From Mesorhizobium alhagi CCNWXJ12-2 (lineage in GTDB: Bacteria; Pseudomonadota; Alphaproteobacteria; Rhizobiales; Rhizobiaceae), in assembly GCF_000236565.1 (NCBI RefSeq), contig NZ_AHAM01000058.1:1-64000 (forward strand): a stretch of 64,000 nt of DNA. The letters run 5' to 3'. The position numbers and the translations under genes are program-made. Shown here piece by piece: positions 29,986 through 40,660 of this stretch. Positions within the stretch are counted from its first letter, which is position 1. Each line of letters begins with the position of its first letter. The notes beneath the pieces were generated by a model that saw only the letters and a list, made by a program, of their open reading frames with translations, ran no database searches and had not been told where the DNA came from.

Positions 29986-32900
29986 ATGATGGACATTTCA
30001 TCTGTGACGACGGAGCAGACAGCCCCCGCGCAGACGAAAGCCGTCGCCGTCAAACGCGCCGTCGAGCACGGCCTCTACGATCCGCGCAACGAGCATGATG
30101 CATGCGGCGTCGGCTTCATCGCGCAGATGAAGGGCGTGAAGTCGCACCAGATCGTCGAAGACGGTCTGGCCATGCTGCAGAACCTGACGCATCGCGGCGC
30201 CGTGGGCTCGGACCCGCTGATGGGCGATGGGGCGGGCGTGCTGGTGCAGATTCCCGATCGCTTCTTTCGCGAGGAAATGGCCAGCCAAGGCATCGAACTG
30301 CCGCCTGCCGGACAGTATGGCGTCGGCCACTGGTTCATGCCGCAGGACGCGGCGATGCGGGCGCATGTCGACGAGATCATCCGCGAATCGGCGCAGTCGG
30401 AAGGGCTGCCGCTTATCGGTTTTCGCGACGTTCCGGTCGACAATTCCTCGCTGTCCAAGGCGCCCGATATTGCGGCCGCCGAGCCGTACCACCGCCAGGT
30501 CTTTATCGGACGCACGCCCGACATCGACGATGACGAAGAGTACGAGGCGCGGCTCTATCTTCTGCGCAAGGTGATTTCCGGCCGCATCTATGCGGAGAAT
30601 AACGACCGCGACATCGGCGCCTACTGCGTGTCGCTGTCGGCGCGCACGATCGTCTATAAGGGCATGTTCCTGGCCTACCAGGTCAGTTCCTACTACAAGG
30701 ACCTCAGCGATCCGCGCTTTGAGACGGCGCTGATCCTCGTCCACCAGCGTTTTTCGACCAACACCTTCCCGTCGTGGAAGCTGGCGCACCCTTACCGCAT
30801 GGTCGCACATAACGGCGAAATCAACACGGTGCGCGGCAACAACAACTGGATGGCGGCGCGCCAGGCGTCGGTCGATTCCGAACTGTTCGGCAACAACATC
30901 TCCAAGCTGTGGCCGATCTCCTATGAGGGGCAGTCGGACACTGCCTGCTTCGACAATGCGCTCGAATTCCTGTTCCAGGGCGGCTATTCGCTCGCGCATT
31001 CCATGATGATGCTGATCCCGGAAGCCTGGGCCGGCAACAAGCTTATGGATGAAGACCGCAAGGCGTTCTACGAATACCACGCAGCCCTGATGGAGCCGTG
31101 GGACGGCCCCGCCGCCGTTGCCTTCACCGACGGCCGCCAGATCGGCGCGACGCTGGACCGCAACGGGCTGCGCCCCGCCCGTTATATCGTGACCCACGAC
31201 GACCGGGTCATCATGGCGTCGGAAGCCGGCGCGTTCACCGTGCCGGAGGAAAAGATCGTCAGGAAGTGGCGGCTGCAGCCCGGAAAGATGCTGCTGATCG
31301 ACCTCCTGAAGGGCCGGATCATTTCCGACGAGGAGATCAAGTCGGAGATCGCGGGCAAGCATCCCTACAAGAAGTGGCTTTCCAACACGCAGCTCATCCT
31401 GGAAGAGCTGAAGCCGGTCGAGCCGCGGGCGCTGCGCAAGGATGTGACGCTGCTCGATCGCCAGCAGGCCTTCGGCTACACGCAGGAAGACGTGAAGCTT
31501 TTGATGTCGCCGATGGCGACGACGGGCCAGGAAGCGGTCGGCTCGATGGGCACCGATACGCCGATTTCGGCGATGTCGGACCGCTCCAAGCTGCTCTACA
31601 CCTATTTCAAGCAGAACTTCGCCCAGGTCACCAATCCGCCGATCGACCCGATCCGCGAGGAGCTGGTGATGAGCCTGGTCTCCTTCATCGGGCCGCGGCC
31701 GAACATCTTCGACCTCGTCGGCTCGTCGCGCCGCAAGCGGCTCGAAGTGCCCCAGCCGATCCTTACCAATGCCGATCTCGAAAAGATCCGCTCGATCGGC
31801 CACACCGAGGACCGGTTCGACACCAAGACCATCGACGTCACCTATTCGACGGCGGAAGGCGCCGCCGGCATGCAGGGCGCGGTCGAGCGCCTCTGCGAGC
31901 GCGCCGAGGCGGCGGTCGCCGGCGGCTACAACATCATCATCCTGTCGGATCGCCAGATAGGTCCGGACCGCATCGCCATTCCGGCGCTGCTGGCGACCGC
32001 GGCGGTCCATCATCACCTTATCCGCAAGGGCCTGCGCACCTCCGTCGGCCTCGTGGTCGAATCCGGCGAGCCGCGCGAGATCCATCATTTCTGCTGCCTC
32101 GCCGGCTACGGCGCGGAGGCGATCAACCCCTATCTCGCCTTCGACACGCTGCTCGACATGCACAAGCGCGGCGAGATGCCGGCCGAGGTCGATGCGGGCG
32201 AGGTCGTCACGCGCTACATCAAGTCGATCGGCAAGGGCATCCTCAAGGTCATGTCCAAGATGGGCATTTCGACCTACCAGTCCTATTGCGGCGCACAGAT
32301 TTTCGACGCGGTCGGCCTGCGGACCGATTTCGTCGACAGGTATTTCACCGGCACCGCGACGATGATCGAGGGCGTCGGCCTGGAAGAGGTCGCGGCCGAG
32401 ACGGTCAGCCGGCATCACGACGCGTTCGGCAACGATCCGGTGCTGCGCAACGCGCTGGAAGTCGGTGGCGAATATCTGTTCAGGATGCGCGGCGAGGCCC
32501 ATATCTGGTCGCCAGACGCGGTCGCCTCGCTGCAGCATGCCGTGCGCCAGGGTTCGTGGGACACGTTCAAGGAATATTCCGCCCAGATCGACAGCCACAC
32601 GGCGCACGCCCAGACCATTCGCGGACTGTTCAAGATCAGGACCGCCGAGGAGAGCGGGCGCAAGCCTGTGCCGATCGAGGAGGTCATGCCGGCGGCCGAG
32701 ATCGTCAAGCGCTTCTCGACCGGCGCCATGTCGTTCGGCTCGATCTCCAGAGAGGCGCATACCACGCTGGCGCGCGCCATGAACCAGATCGGCGGCAAGT
32801 CGAACACCGGCGAAGGCGGCGAAGAGCCGGACCGCTACCTGCCGCTGCCTGGCGGCGGCCGGAACCCCGAACGCTCGGCCATCAAGCAGGTCGCCTCGGG

Positions 32901-34689
32901 ACGGTTCGGCGTTACCGCGGAATATCTGGTCAACTCCGATGTCATGCAGATCAAGGTTGCGCAGGGCGCAAAGCCCGGCGAGGGCGGCCAGTTGCCGGGC
33001 CACAAGGTCGATGCGACCATCGCCAAGGTGCGCCATTCGACGCCGGGCGTCGGGCTGATCTCGCCGCCGCCACACCATGACATCTATTCCATCGAGGATC
33101 TGGCGCAGCTGATCTTCGACCTGAAGAACGTCAATCCCGAAGCGGATGTCTCGGTCAAGCTGGTCTCGGAAGTGGGCGTCGGCACGGTCGCCGCCGGCGT
33201 CGCCAAGGCGCGCGCCGACCACATCACGATATCCGGCTATGACGGCGGCACCGGTGCGTCTCCGCTTACGTCGCTCAAGCATGCCGGCTCGCCTTGGGAG
33301 ATGGGCCTCGCCGAGACGCACCAGACGCTGGTGCTTAATGATCTGCGCAGCCGAGTGGCGCTTCAGGTCGACGGCGGTCTCAGAACCGGCCGCGACGTGA
33401 TCATCGGTGCGCTGCTCGGCGCCGACGAGTTCGGTTTCTCGACCGCGCCGCTGATCGCAGCCGGCTGCATCATGATGCGCAAGTGCCATCTGAACACCTG
33501 TCCGGTCGGCGTCGCGACGCAGGATCCGGTGCTGCGCAAGCGCTTCAAGGGCACGCCAGAACACGTCATCAACTTCTTCTTCTATGTCGCGGAAGAGGTG
33601 CGCGCGCTGCTGGCCGAAATGGGCTTCACCCATCTCGATCAGATCGTCGGCGATACCGATCTCCTGGAAAAGCGGGCCGTGATCGAGCACTGGAAAGCCC
33701 GGGGCCTCGACTTCAGCCGCGTGTTCTACAAGCCCGAGGCGCCGCGCGATGCGACGCACTGGACCGAGCGCCAGAAGCATCCGATCGATGAGGTGCTCGA
33801 CCGCAAGCTGATCGAGCTCGCCGGGCCGGCGCTCGAATCGAAGCTGCCGGTCAAGATCGAGGTCGACATCCGCAATGTGGATCGCTCGACCGGCGCCATG
33901 CTGTCAGGCGAGGTGGCCAAGCGCTACAAGCACAAGGGGCTGCGCGACGACACGATTTCGGTGAAGCTGACGGGCACGGCCGGCCAGTCCTTCGGCGCCT
34001 TCCTGGCGCGCGGCATTTCGTTCGAGCTGATCGGCGACGGCAACGACTATGTCGGCAAGGGTCTGTCGGGCGGCCGCATCGTCATCCGCCCGCCCGACGA
34101 TGCGAAGATCGTCGCCGAGGATTCCATCATCGTCGGCAACACCGTTCTCTACGGCGCGACCGAAGGCGAGTGCTATTTCCGCGGCGTCGCCGGCGAACGC
34201 TTCGCCGTGCGCAATTCGGGCGCTGTCGCGGTCGTCGAAGGCGTCGGCGACCATGGCTGCGAATACATGACCGGCGGCGTGGTCGTCGTCATCGGCCAGC
34301 CCGGCCGCAACTTCGCCGCCGGCATGTCGGGCGGCGTCGCCTATGTGCTCGACGAGGCGGGCGACTTCGCCAAGCGCTGCAACATGGCCATGGTCGAACT
34401 CGAGCCGGTTCCCGAAGAGGACGACATGCTGGAGAAGCTGCACCACCATGGCGGCGACCTCGACCATAAGGGCCGCGTCGACGTCTCCGGCGATATGACC
34501 AGCCACGACGAGGAGCGCCTCCATCTGCTCATCTCGAACCACGTGCACTACACAGGCTCGACGCGCGGCAAGGAGATCCTCGAGAACTGGGCGAGCTACC
34601 GGCCGAAATTCCGCAAAGTGATGCCGGTCGAATATCGCCGCGCCCTGCAGGAGATGGAGCGGCTGCGGATGAGCGTGGCGGCGGAGTAG
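29986..34689 (+). CDS. gltB: Glutamate synthase large subunit
   Basis: 1567 residues from the ATG at 29986 with GGAGGA six bases upstream. Frames reaching 29755 are longer but unsupported. Cys40 in [10 protein letters not shown] is the amidotransferase nucleophile, exposed after removal of a propeptide. The central and FMN-binding (beta/alpha)8 regions follow, with the 3Fe-4S cysteines in [13 protein letters not shown] near 1166-1177 and a C-terminal GXGXG beta-helix repeat ([20 protein letters not shown]). With GltD it makes glutamate from glutamine and 2-oxoglutarate using NADPH. Unusually, a toxin-antitoxin pair separates it from gltD. Confidence 0.95.
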   Translation: MMDISSVTTEQTAPAQTKAVAVKRAVEHGLYDPRNEHDACGVGFIAQMKGVKSHQIVEDGLAMLQNLTHRGAVGSDPLMGDGAGVLVQIPDRFFREEMASQGIELPPAGQYGVGHWFMPQDAAMRAHVDEIIRESAQSEGLPLIGFRDVPVDNSSLSKAPDIAAAEPYHRQVFIGRTPDIDDDEEYEARLYLLRKVISGRIYAENNDRDIGAYCVSLSARTIVYKGMFLAYQVSSYYKDLSDPRFETALILVHQRFSTNTFPSWKLAHPYRMVAHNGEINTVRGNNNWMAARQASVDSELFGNNISKLWPISYEGQSDTACFDNALEFLFQGGYSLAHSMMMLIPEAWAGNKLMDEDRKAFYEYHAALMEPWDGPAAVAFTDGRQIGATLDRNGLRPARYIVTHDDRVIMASEAGAFTVPEEKIVRKWRLQPGKMLLIDLLKGRIISDEEIKSEIAGKHPYKKWLSNTQLILEELKPVEPRALRKDVTLLDRQQAFGYTQEDVKLLMSPMATTGQEAVGSMGTDTPISAMSDRSKLLYTYFKQNFAQVTNPPIDPIREELVMSLVSFIGPRPNIFDLVGSSRRKRLEVPQPILTNADLEKIRSIGHTEDRFDTKTIDVTYSTAEGAAGMQGAVERLCERAEAAVAGGYNIIILSDRQIGPDRIAIPALLATAAVHHHLIRKGLRTSVGLVVESGEPREIHHFCCLAGYGAEAINPYLAFDTLLDMHKRGEMPAEVDAGEVVTRYIKSIGKGILKVMSKMGISTYQSYCGAQIFDAVGLRTDFVDRYFTGTATMIEGVGLEEVAAETVSRHHDAFGNDPVLRNALEVGGEYLFRMRGEAHIWSPDAVASLQHAVRQGSWDTFKEYSAQIDSHTAHAQTIRGLFKIRTAEESGRKPVPIEEVMPAAEIVKRFSTGAMSFGSISREAHTTLARAMNQIGGKSNTGEGGEEPDRYLPLPGGGRNPERSAIKQVASGRFGVTAEYLVNSDVMQIKVAQGAKPGEGGQLPGHKVDATIAKVRHSTPGVGLISPPPHHDIYSIEDLAQLIFDLKNVNPEADVSVKLVSEVGVGTVAAGVAKARADHITISGYDGGTGASPLTSLKHAGSPWEMGLAETHQTLVLNDLRSRVALQVDGGLRTGRDVIIGALLGADEFGFSTAPLIAAGCIMMRKCHLNTCPVGVATQDPVLRKRFKGTPEHVINFFFYVAEEVRALLAEMGFTHLDQIVGDTDLLEKRAVIEHWKARGLDFSRVFYKPEAPRDATHWTERQKHPIDEVLDRKLIELAGPALESKLPVKIEVDIRNVDRSTGAMLSGEVAKRYKHKGLRDDTISVKLTGTAGQSFGAFLARGISFELIGDGNDYVGKGLSGGRIVIRPPDDAKIVAEDSIIVGNTVLYGATEGECYFRGVAGERFAVRNSGAVAVVEGVGDHGCEYMTGGVVVVIGQPGRNFAAGMSGGVAYVLDEAGDFAKRCNMAMVELEPVPEEDDMLEKLHHHGGDLDHKGRVDVSGDMTSHDEERLHLLISNHVHYTGSTRGKEILENWASYRPKFRKVMPVEYRRALQEMERLRMSVAAE

Positions 34690-34716
34690 GCCCCGAAACT
34701 TGAATTAAAGGCCCGA

Positions 34717-34742
34717 TTGGCATATGCTTTGTCATATGCCAA
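34717..34742. promoter_or_regulatory. VapBC operator palindrome
   Basis: A perfect 10-bp inverted repeat TTGGCATATG/CATATGCCAA with a 6-bp spacer lies 13 bases before the antitoxin start, between gltB and vapB. VapBC-type complexes usually bind such palindromes to repress their own operon. Confidence 0.6.
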
Positions 34743-34755
34743 CTGGAGACTTGCC

Positions 34756-35028
34756 ATGAACGCGCACGATAGGCAGCTGGAAAAACGCACTGCTCGACTG
34801 TTCCGCAACGGGCGTAGTCAGGCAGTCAGAATACCAAAGGAGTTCGAATTTGAAGGAGATGAAGTTGTCATCACCAAAGGGCAAAATGGGAAGCTGATCT
34901 TGGAGGGTGCGAAAAAAAAGCCGTCACTCCTGGAGGTTTTGGCAAACCTTGAACCGCTGAGCGACGAAGAGGCTCTGCCGGAAATCACCGATGACGATCT
35001 TCTGCCTCTCGACGATGTCGAGTTGTGA
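34756..35028 (+). CDS. VapB-type antitoxin (AbrB fold)
   Basis: 90 residues from the ATG at 34756. The segment RTARLFRNGRSQAVRIPKEF, then EFEGDEVVITKGQNGKLILE, is the SpoVT/AbrB swapped-hairpin domain of VapB-type antitoxins. The acidic C-terminus (LPEITDDDLLPLDDVEL) is the part that neutralises the toxin. It binds the palindrome upstream and the VapC partner encoded after it. It is inserted between gltB and gltD. Confidence 0.85.
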   Translation: MNAHDRQLEKRTARLFRNGRSQAVRIPKEFEFEGDEVVITKGQNGKLILEGAKKKPSLLEVLANLEPLSDEEALPEITDDDLLPLDDVEL

Positions 35029-35426
35029 GCATGTATCTGCTCGATACGAACATGATTTCGGACCTTGTCAAGAACCCGCTTGGTCAGGTCATGCAAGGGA
35101 TCAAGAAGGTCGATGCGAAAAACATCTGCACCAGTGTGATCGTGACTGGAGAAGTGCTTTTTGGTTTGGAGGATCGCGGCGGGCACCGCTTGAAGAAGAA
35201 TATCGAGGGCGTTTTGGCTTCCATCCCGACATTGCCGCTTCAGGCACCCGCCGATCAGCACTATGGACGAATCCGGGCGCATTTCAAACGCCAAGGCAAA
35301 CCTATTGGCCCAAATGACCTATGGATCGCCGCACACGCGCTTGCGCTTGATGCGATTCTCGTCACGGCAAACGAGAAAGAGTTTCGTCGGGTACCCGATT
35401 TGAAGATCGAAAATTGGTTGCGGTGA
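35025..35426 (+). CDS. VapC-type PIN-domain toxin
   Basis: 133 residues from a GTG at 35025 that overlaps the antitoxin stop; an ATG at 35031 is an alternative. The PIN motifs are visible: YLLDTNMISDLV with the first Asp, VTGEVLFGL with the Glu, and PIGPNDLWIAAHALALDAIL plus VTANEKEFRRVPDL with the later acid and asparagine. VapC toxins cleave tRNA or rRNA when unbound. The pair could stabilise the locus or act in stress. It is read with, and just before, gltD. Confidence 0.88.
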   Translation: MSMYLLDTNMISDLVKNPLGQVMQGIKKVDAKNICTSVIVTGEVLFGLEDRGGHRLKKNIEGVLASIPTLPLQAPADQHYGRIRAHFKRQGKPIGPNDLWIAAHALALDAILVTANEKEFRRVPDLKIENWLR

Positions 35427-35452
35427 ATACCGCGAATTGAGTTGAGACTGAT

Positions 35453-36907
35453 ATGGGCAAGGTAACAGGTTTTCTCGAGATCGACCGGCAGGTGCACAAG
35501 TACCAGCCGGCTTCCGACCGCATACGGCATTTTCGCGAATTCACGCTGCCGATGTCGGACAAGGAGGTCGAGAAACAGGCCGCGCGCTGCATGGATTGCG
35601 GCATACCTTTCTGCCATGGCCCGACCGGCTGCCCGATCCACAACCAGATCCCGGACTGGAACGACCTCGTCTATGCCGGCGATTGGGACAACGCGATCCG
35701 CAACCTCCATTCGACCAACAATTTCCCCGAGTTCACCGGCCGCATCTGCCCGGCGCCGTGCGAGGAAGCCTGCACCCTTAACCTCGAGGACATCCCGGTC
35801 GCCATCAAGACGATCGAGCAGGCGATCGCCGACAAGGCCTATGAGCTCGGCCATATCCGGCCCTATCCGCCGGAGAGGAAGACCGGCAAGCGCGTCGCTG
35901 TCATCGGCTCCGGCCCGGCGGGCATGGCGGCGGCCCAGCAGCTCGGCCGCGCCGGGCACGATGTGCATGTCTATGAGCGCGAGAGCCGCCCAGGCGGGCT
36001 GATGCGCTTCGGCATTCCCGACTTCAAGATGGAAAAGCATTTCATCGATCGGCGCGTCGAACAGATGCAGGGCGAAGGCGTCACCTTCCATTGCGGGGTC
36101 AATGTCGGCCTCGACAAACCAGTCGAGGAACTGCTCGCCGAGTACGATTCGGTGCTCTATTGCGGCGGCTCCGAAACGCCGCGGGCGGCGGGCATTCCCG
36201 GCGACGACCTCGACGGCGTGCATGACGCGATGCCTTATCTCGTCCAGCAGAACAAGCGCGTCGGCGGCGAGGACATCCAGTCGGTGGCGTGGCCGGAAAA
36301 GCCGATCGTGGCGGCGGGCCAGCACGTCGTCGTGGTCGGCGGCGGCGATACGGCGTCCGACTGCGTCGGCACCGCCTTCCGGCAGGGCGCGGTGCGCGTC
36401 ACCCAGCTCGACATCCGGCCGCAGCCGCCGGAAAGGGAAAACAAGCTCGCGGTATGGCCTTACTGGGCGACCAAGATGCGGACCTCGTCCAGCCAGGCGG
36501 AGGGCGCGGAGCGCGAATTCCAGGTGGCGACGCTGGAATTCATCGGCGAGGAAGGGCAACTGACCGGCGTGCGATGCTGCGAGGTCGACGAAAAGCGCCA
36601 GCCGATCGCCGGCACCGAATTTGTCATCCGCGCTGATCTCGCCTTCATCGCAATCGGCTTCGCCGGACCCTTCCGCGATGGCGTCGTCAAGGAGCTGGAA
36701 GGAAAGCTAGCAATCGGCACAGACGCGCGGCGCTCGACCAACGTCCAGGCCAATGATCGCGACTACCGGACCAGCGTCGAGCGGCTCTACGCCGCCGGCG
36801 ATGTCCGCCGCGGCCAGTCTCTCGTGGTGTGGGCGATCCGCGAGGGCCGCCAAGCCGCTCGCTCGATCGACGAAGCCCTTATGGGGTCCAGCGTCCTGCC
36901 GAGATAG
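35453..36907 (+). CDS. gltD: Glutamate synthase small subunit
   Basis: 484 residues. The N-terminal iron-sulfur cluster cysteines are in [20 protein letters not shown] (about 44-63), with [12 protein letters not shown] following. FAD is bound by [18 protein letters not shown] (about 143-160) and NADPH by [15 protein letters not shown] (about 285-300). It passes electrons from NADPH to GltB. The gene is 27 bases downstream of the VapC-type toxin rather than directly after gltB. Confidence 0.93.
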   Translation: MGKVTGFLEIDRQVHKYQPASDRIRHFREFTLPMSDKEVEKQAARCMDCGIPFCHGPTGCPIHNQIPDWNDLVYAGDWDNAIRNLHSTNNFPEFTGRICPAPCEEACTLNLEDIPVAIKTIEQAIADKAYELGHIRPYPPERKTGKRVAVIGSGPAGMAAAQQLGRAGHDVHVYERESRPGGLMRFGIPDFKMEKHFIDRRVEQMQGEGVTFHCGVNVGLDKPVEELLAEYDSVLYCGGSETPRAAGIPGDDLDGVHDAMPYLVQQNKRVGGEDIQSVAWPEKPIVAAGQHVVVVGGGDTASDCVGTAFRQGAVRVTQLDIRPQPPERENKLAVWPYWATKMRTSSSQAEGAEREFQVATLEFIGEEGQLTGVRCCEVDEKRQPIAGTEFVIRADLAFIAIGFAGPFRDGVVKELEGKLAIGTDARRSTNVQANDRDYRTSVERLYAAGDVRRGQSLVVWAIREGRQAARSIDEALMGSSVLPR

Positions 36908-36931
36908 CGTCGTTCGCGGCAACTATCCCGC

Positions 36932-38203
36932 TTAGCGGCCGATTGCAGTCGTCGTCTCCGCGTCCTCGGGCGTGGCGGCTGGAGCGGGCGGCTTGCGCGG
37001 CCGCGAAAAATCGTCGGCCCTGCCCGGAGCCGCTTCGGGCGCCACGCCCTCGATCGCCAGTCTTTCGCCGGGGGTGCGGGCCTCTTGCTTCTTGGGCGCC
37101 TGCGCGCCGAGAAGCTCGGTCGCACCATCAAGCTGCGGGTCAGCGAGCGAGATCGGAGCCGTGCGGTCGACAGGCGCGGCGTTCGGCGCACCGGGTGCAA
37201 CGGCCGGCAGCGTCGCCGGCGCCATGGCGACCGGTTCCGGACCAGTGGTCTCGCCCAGGATCTTGTTCAGTGGCTTTTCGGCGTAGAAGGCGAGCTTGCG
37301 CTTGCCGGCCGCCGTCATGTTGATGCCGTCGCCCGAGCGCAGCCGCGCCGGCTGTCCGTTCACGTCCGGGCCGGTGGTCACGAAGGCGCCGTTCTCGTCC
37401 ACGAAGCCATCCCAGATATCGATGAACTCCGCACCGGCGCCCTTGGCCGAAGTCCGATAGATGTCATTGAAGGCGAGCATGTCGGAGGTCATCTTGGATG
37501 ATTTGAAAGCCGGCATGCCGACCCAGATGAACGGCACCTTGCCATCCGCTATGGTCTTCCCGAACTTGTCGGCGCGCAGGGTGTACTCCTTGGTCCAGCC
37601 TTCGGACCTGACCGGTTCGCGCTCTCCCGCCGCCTTCATCTGCTGGCGGTCGTTGGAGCCGAGCATGACCACTATCGCGGAAGGCTTTTCCTCCTCGACA
37701 ATGCCGGCGATTTCGCCCGGCCAGTCGAAGAAGTCGTCGCGCACTAAGCCCGACGAGCCGTTCGACCTGTCGACCACTTTCACACGCGGGTTTTCGGCAT
37801 AGGCCTCAGTCAGCCCCTCGGCCAGCCCACTGGCAAGAAAATCGCCGACCACCAGCACGATCTTTGCGTCGTCAATCTTTTCGACGGCCTGTACTTCCGG
37901 CTCCACCGCCTCCGCCCTCTCCGCCCTCTCGACATTGCGACGGGGAACCGACTTGCGCGCCTGGCCAGTGCTCCTGCGGACGGCTTTCCGTCTTACCTCG
38001 CGCCGCGGCACGGTCCGCCGAATGACCCGCCGCTCCCGCTCCCTGCGCGGAAATACCCAAAGATTACGCAGCCACGGACGATATTCCTGCGCAGCGACCT
38101 GAATCGGCGCTGCAATCGAAATGCCGGTGACCAAAACCGCGAGCGCAAGCACCAGGGCAAACAAGCGCCGTGCGGCGAACCAGATGCGCTGATGCGATGG
38201 CAA
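36932..38203 (-). CDS. DUF459/SGNH-type periplasmic protein
   Basis: 423 residues. The start is a long signal peptide or anchor ([20 protein letters not shown]), followed by an arginine-rich stretch (about 50-95). The SGNH-like esterase fold shows [54 protein letters not shown] with the glycine-asparagine block, and later [20 protein letters not shown] for the Asp/His block. The C-terminal about 120 residues are Pro/Ala-rich. DUF459 proteins are common in Rhizobiales envelopes and may deacetylate or modify cell-wall or surface sugars. Confidence 0.75.
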   Translation of the reverse strand: MPSHQRIWFAARRLFALVLALAVLVTGISIAAPIQVAAQEYRPWLRNLWVFPRRERERRVIRRTVPRREVRRKAVRRSTGQARKSVPRRNVERAERAEAVEPEVQAVEKIDDAKIVLVVGDFLASGLAEGLTEAYAENPRVKVVDRSNGSSGLVRDDFFDWPGEIAGIVEEEKPSAIVVMLGSNDRQQMKAAGEREPVRSEGWTKEYTLRADKFGKTIADGKVPFIWVGMPAFKSSKMTSDMLAFNDIYRTSAKGAGAEFIDIWDGFVDENGAFVTTGPDVNGQPARLRSGDGINMTAAGKRKLAFYAEKPLNKILGETTGPEPVAMAPATLPAVAPGAPNAAPVDRTAPISLADPQLDGATELLGAQAPKKQEARTPGERLAIEGVAPEAAPGRADDFSRPRKPPAPAATPEDAETTTAIGR

Positions 38204-38229
38204 TGTCTTCTCCCGCTAGGAACCAGAAG

Positions 38230-38259
38230 CGAAGGTTCGCGGAGCGTCGCGAACCTTCG
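38230..38259. terminator. Hairpin between transglycosylase and DUF459 genes
   Basis: A perfect 12-bp stem (CGAAGGTTCGCG and its complement, 6-nt loop) lies 27 bases upstream of the DUF459 start and downstream of the transglycosylase stop. There is no T-run, so its termination strength is uncertain. Confidence 0.4.
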
Positions 38260-38320
38260 GTAGTGCGCTCAGGTCAATAGATCAGAGCCCCTTCCGGTTC
38301 CACCCGGAACGGAATGTGCG

Positions 38321-39547
38321 CTAGCGCTGCCTGAGCGTCGACAGCACTTCCATGCTCGGATGGCCGTCCGGCTCCAGGCCCAACTGGACCTGGAAAGCCT
38401 TGATCGCAGAGCGGGAGCCTTGGCCGATCTTGCCATCGAACTTGCCGTCGTAATAGCCGTGAGCGGACAGCCTTTGCTGAAGCTCCTGCTTTTCCTCGAA
38501 CGTCAGTTTGGTGAACGGCCGTTTCCAGTCCTGCACAAGCCCGCCATAGCCGGCGATTTCATCGGCGAGAAGGCCGACCGCCAGCGCGTATTTGTCGGCA
38601 TTGTTGTAGCGCTTGATGACGGAGAAGTTTTTTGTCATCAGGAATGCCGGTCCGCCGCGTCCGTCCGGCACTTTCAATTCCGCGCTATCGGAACCGTGCG
38701 GGAAACCCTTGCCATTGACGCGGGTGACGCCGATGCTCTGCCACTTCGCGAGCGACATCGAGCCGCTGGGGAATTTCCGGCCCGCCGGCAGGGTGACTTC
38801 GTAACCCCAGGTCTTACCGGCCTGCCAGCCATTCTTGCGCAGGAGATTGGCGGCGGTCGCCAGCGCGTCCGGGATAGAGGTCCAGATGTCGCGCCGGCCG
38901 TTGCCGTCGGCGTCGACCGCGTAGGCCTGGTAGGAGGTCGGGATGAACTGCGTGTGGCCCATGGCGCCGGCCCAGGAGCCGGTGAGGTGGCTCACGTCTA
39001 TGTCGCCGCTTTGCAGGATCTTCAGCGCCGCTATCAACTGGGTGCGCGCGAATTTGGCGCGCCTCTTGTCGGCGTAAGCGAGAGTGGCGAGCGAGCGCAC
39101 GACACTCCGCATCACCTTGTCGTTCTTCAGGATCTCGCCGTAATTCGATTCCATCGACCAGATGGCCAGCAGGATGTGCCTGTCGACGCCGAATTTAGCC
39201 TCGATGCGGTCGAGCCACGGTTTCCATTTGCGCGCCATTTGGCGGCCGACCGCGACCGAATTCTCATGCACGCGGTTGTCGAAATAGTCCCATACCGGCG
39301 CGGTGAATTCCGGCTGGTAGCGGGCCTTCTCGAGAACCTCGGGATCGATGTCGGTGACACCCCGGAAGGCGCGGTCGTAGGTCGCGCCCGAGACGCCGTT
39401 CTTAGCGGCGGTGGCCCGGAAGCTTGCGACCCAGTTCTGGAAGCCGGCGTCGGCCAAGGCAGGGCCGGCCGAGAAGAAAAGGGCGAGCGATAGGCCGGCA
39501 GCCGCCAAGACGCTCCCCAGGCGAATTGAGGTCTTGCGAACGAGCAT
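38321..39547 (-). CDS. Lytic murein transglycosylase, MltB-type with peptidoglycan-binding domain
   Basis: 408 residues from the ATG at 39547 with AAGGAGG upstream; a longer frame from 39580 lacks it. A signal peptide (VLAAAGLSLALFFSAGPALA) precedes the SLT_2-like catalytic domain, with Glu133 in LLAIWSMESNYGE as the catalytic acid and GSWAGAMGHTQFIPTSYQAY as the structural core. The C-terminal peptidoglycan-binding module holds QQRLSAHGYYDGKFDGKIGQ and AFQVQLGLEPDGH. The enzyme cleaves glycan strands in the periplasm, giving anhydro ends. Confidence 0.88.
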   Translation of the reverse strand: MLVRKTSIRLGSVLAAAGLSLALFFSAGPALADAGFQNWVASFRATAAKNGVSGATYDRAFRGVTDIDPEVLEKARYQPEFTAPVWDYFDNRVHENSVAVGRQMARKWKPWLDRIEAKFGVDRHILLAIWSMESNYGEILKNDKVMRSVVRSLATLAYADKRRAKFARTQLIAALKILQSGDIDVSHLTGSWAGAMGHTQFIPTSYQAYAVDADGNGRRDIWTSIPDALATAANLLRKNGWQAGKTWGYEVTLPAGRKFPSGSMSLAKWQSIGVTRVNGKGFPHGSDSAELKVPDGRGGPAFLMTKNFSVIKRYNNADKYALAVGLLADEIAGYGGLVQDWKRPFTKLTFEEKQELQQRLSAHGYYDGKFDGKIGQGSRSAIKAFQVQLGLEPDGHPSMEVLSTLRQR

Positions 39548-39754
39548 CTTTTTCCCTCCTTGGACGTGCGGAAAGCTCATTTTCGTCGAAGCCGGTTATC
39601 AATCGGTTTACCATAGCCCCGCGGGAACCAAAATCGGCCGGAACGATTGACTGCTCCGCACTGAAATTTGATTTTTCGCACTAATGTTCAATTCTGGCAT
39701 CAACATGTCATTCTTTGTGATTGCAGCCGGCCCATCGGAACGGATAATTGCCGC

Positions 39755-40657
39755 ATGAAAAAAGTCCGCAAAGCAGTCTTCCCGGTCGCCGGCCTCGGCA
39801 CGCGCTTCCTCCCGGCTACGAAATCTATCCCCAAGGAAATGCTGACCATCGTCGACAAGCCGGTGATCCAGTATGTCGTGGACGAGGCGCGCGAAGCCGG
39901 CATCGAGCACTTCATCTTCGTGACCGGCCGCAACAAGGGCGTCATCGAGGATCATTTCGATCTGCAGTTCGAACTTTACGACACGCTGGCGCAGCGCGGC
40001 AAGGATGACCAGCTTGCACATCTTCAGCGCCTGCAGCCGGGTCCGGGCCAGACCAGCTTTACCCGCCAGCAGGTTCCGCTCGGCCTCGGCCATGCCGTCT
40101 GGTGCGCGCGAGACCTGGTCGGCGATGAGCCGTTCGCGCTGCTCCTGCCCGACATGATCATGCAGGCCGACAAGAGCTGTCTGAAGGCCATGGTCGATCT
40201 CTATGCCGAGACCGGCAACAACATCATCGCCGTGCAGGAGTGCGATCCGGCCGAAACCCACAAATACGGCATCGTCGGCAAGGGCGAGGACGTCCATACC
40301 GGCTTCGAGATCACCGGCATGGTCGAGAAGCCGAAGGCTGGAACCGCACCTTCCAATCTCTACATCAACGGCCGCTACATCCTCCAACCCGAGATTTTCA
40401 AGGTTCTGGAAGGGCAGGAGCGGGGCGCGGGCAATGAAATCCAGCTCACCGACGCCATGCTGAAGCTCGAAAAGCAGCAGCCCTTCTTCGGCTATCATTA
40501 TCGGGGGCGCACCTTCGATTGCGGCTCGCCGGAAGGCTTCATCGAGGCCAATGTCGCGTTCGCGCTGTGGCGCGCCGATATGCACGAGAGCATGTCGGCT
40601 ACCATTGAGGCACTTCTGGACGATATCCAGCCGCTTGAGCGCCGCGAGGTGGGCTGA
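39755..40657 (+). CDS. galU: UTP-glucose-1-phosphate uridylyltransferase
   Basis: 300 residues from the ATG at 39755. The nucleotidyltransferase signature [20 protein letters not shown] and the following [20 protein letters not shown] are standard GalU, as are the substrate motifs [15 protein letters not shown] and [15 protein letters not shown]. It makes UDP-glucose for envelope and exopolysaccharide pathways. It converges with the outer-membrane gene, ending four bases from its stop. Confidence 0.92.
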   Translation: MKKVRKAVFPVAGLGTRFLPATKSIPKEMLTIVDKPVIQYVVDEAREAGIEHFIFVTGRNKGVIEDHFDLQFELYDTLAQRGKDDQLAHLQRLQPGPGQTSFTRQQVPLGLGHAVWCARDLVGDEPFALLLPDMIMQADKSCLKAMVDLYAETGNNIIAVQECDPAETHKYGIVGKGEDVHTGFEITGMVEKPKAGTAPSNLYINGRYILQPEIFKVLEGQERGAGNEIQLTDAMLKLEKQQPFFGYHYRGRTFDCGSPEGFIEANVAFALWRADMHESMSATIEALLDDIQPLERREVG

Positions 40658-40660
40658 ACG

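Noticed and set aside
29998-33780. Very long open frame antisense to gltB
   Set aside because: It is the complement of a GC-rich codon-biased gene; its product is arginine- and leucine-rich without any family resemblance, while gltB is unmistakable.
36829-37323. Plus-strand frame at the start of the DUF459 region
   Set aside because: Shadow of the Pro/Ala-rich C-terminal tail of the minus-strand gene.
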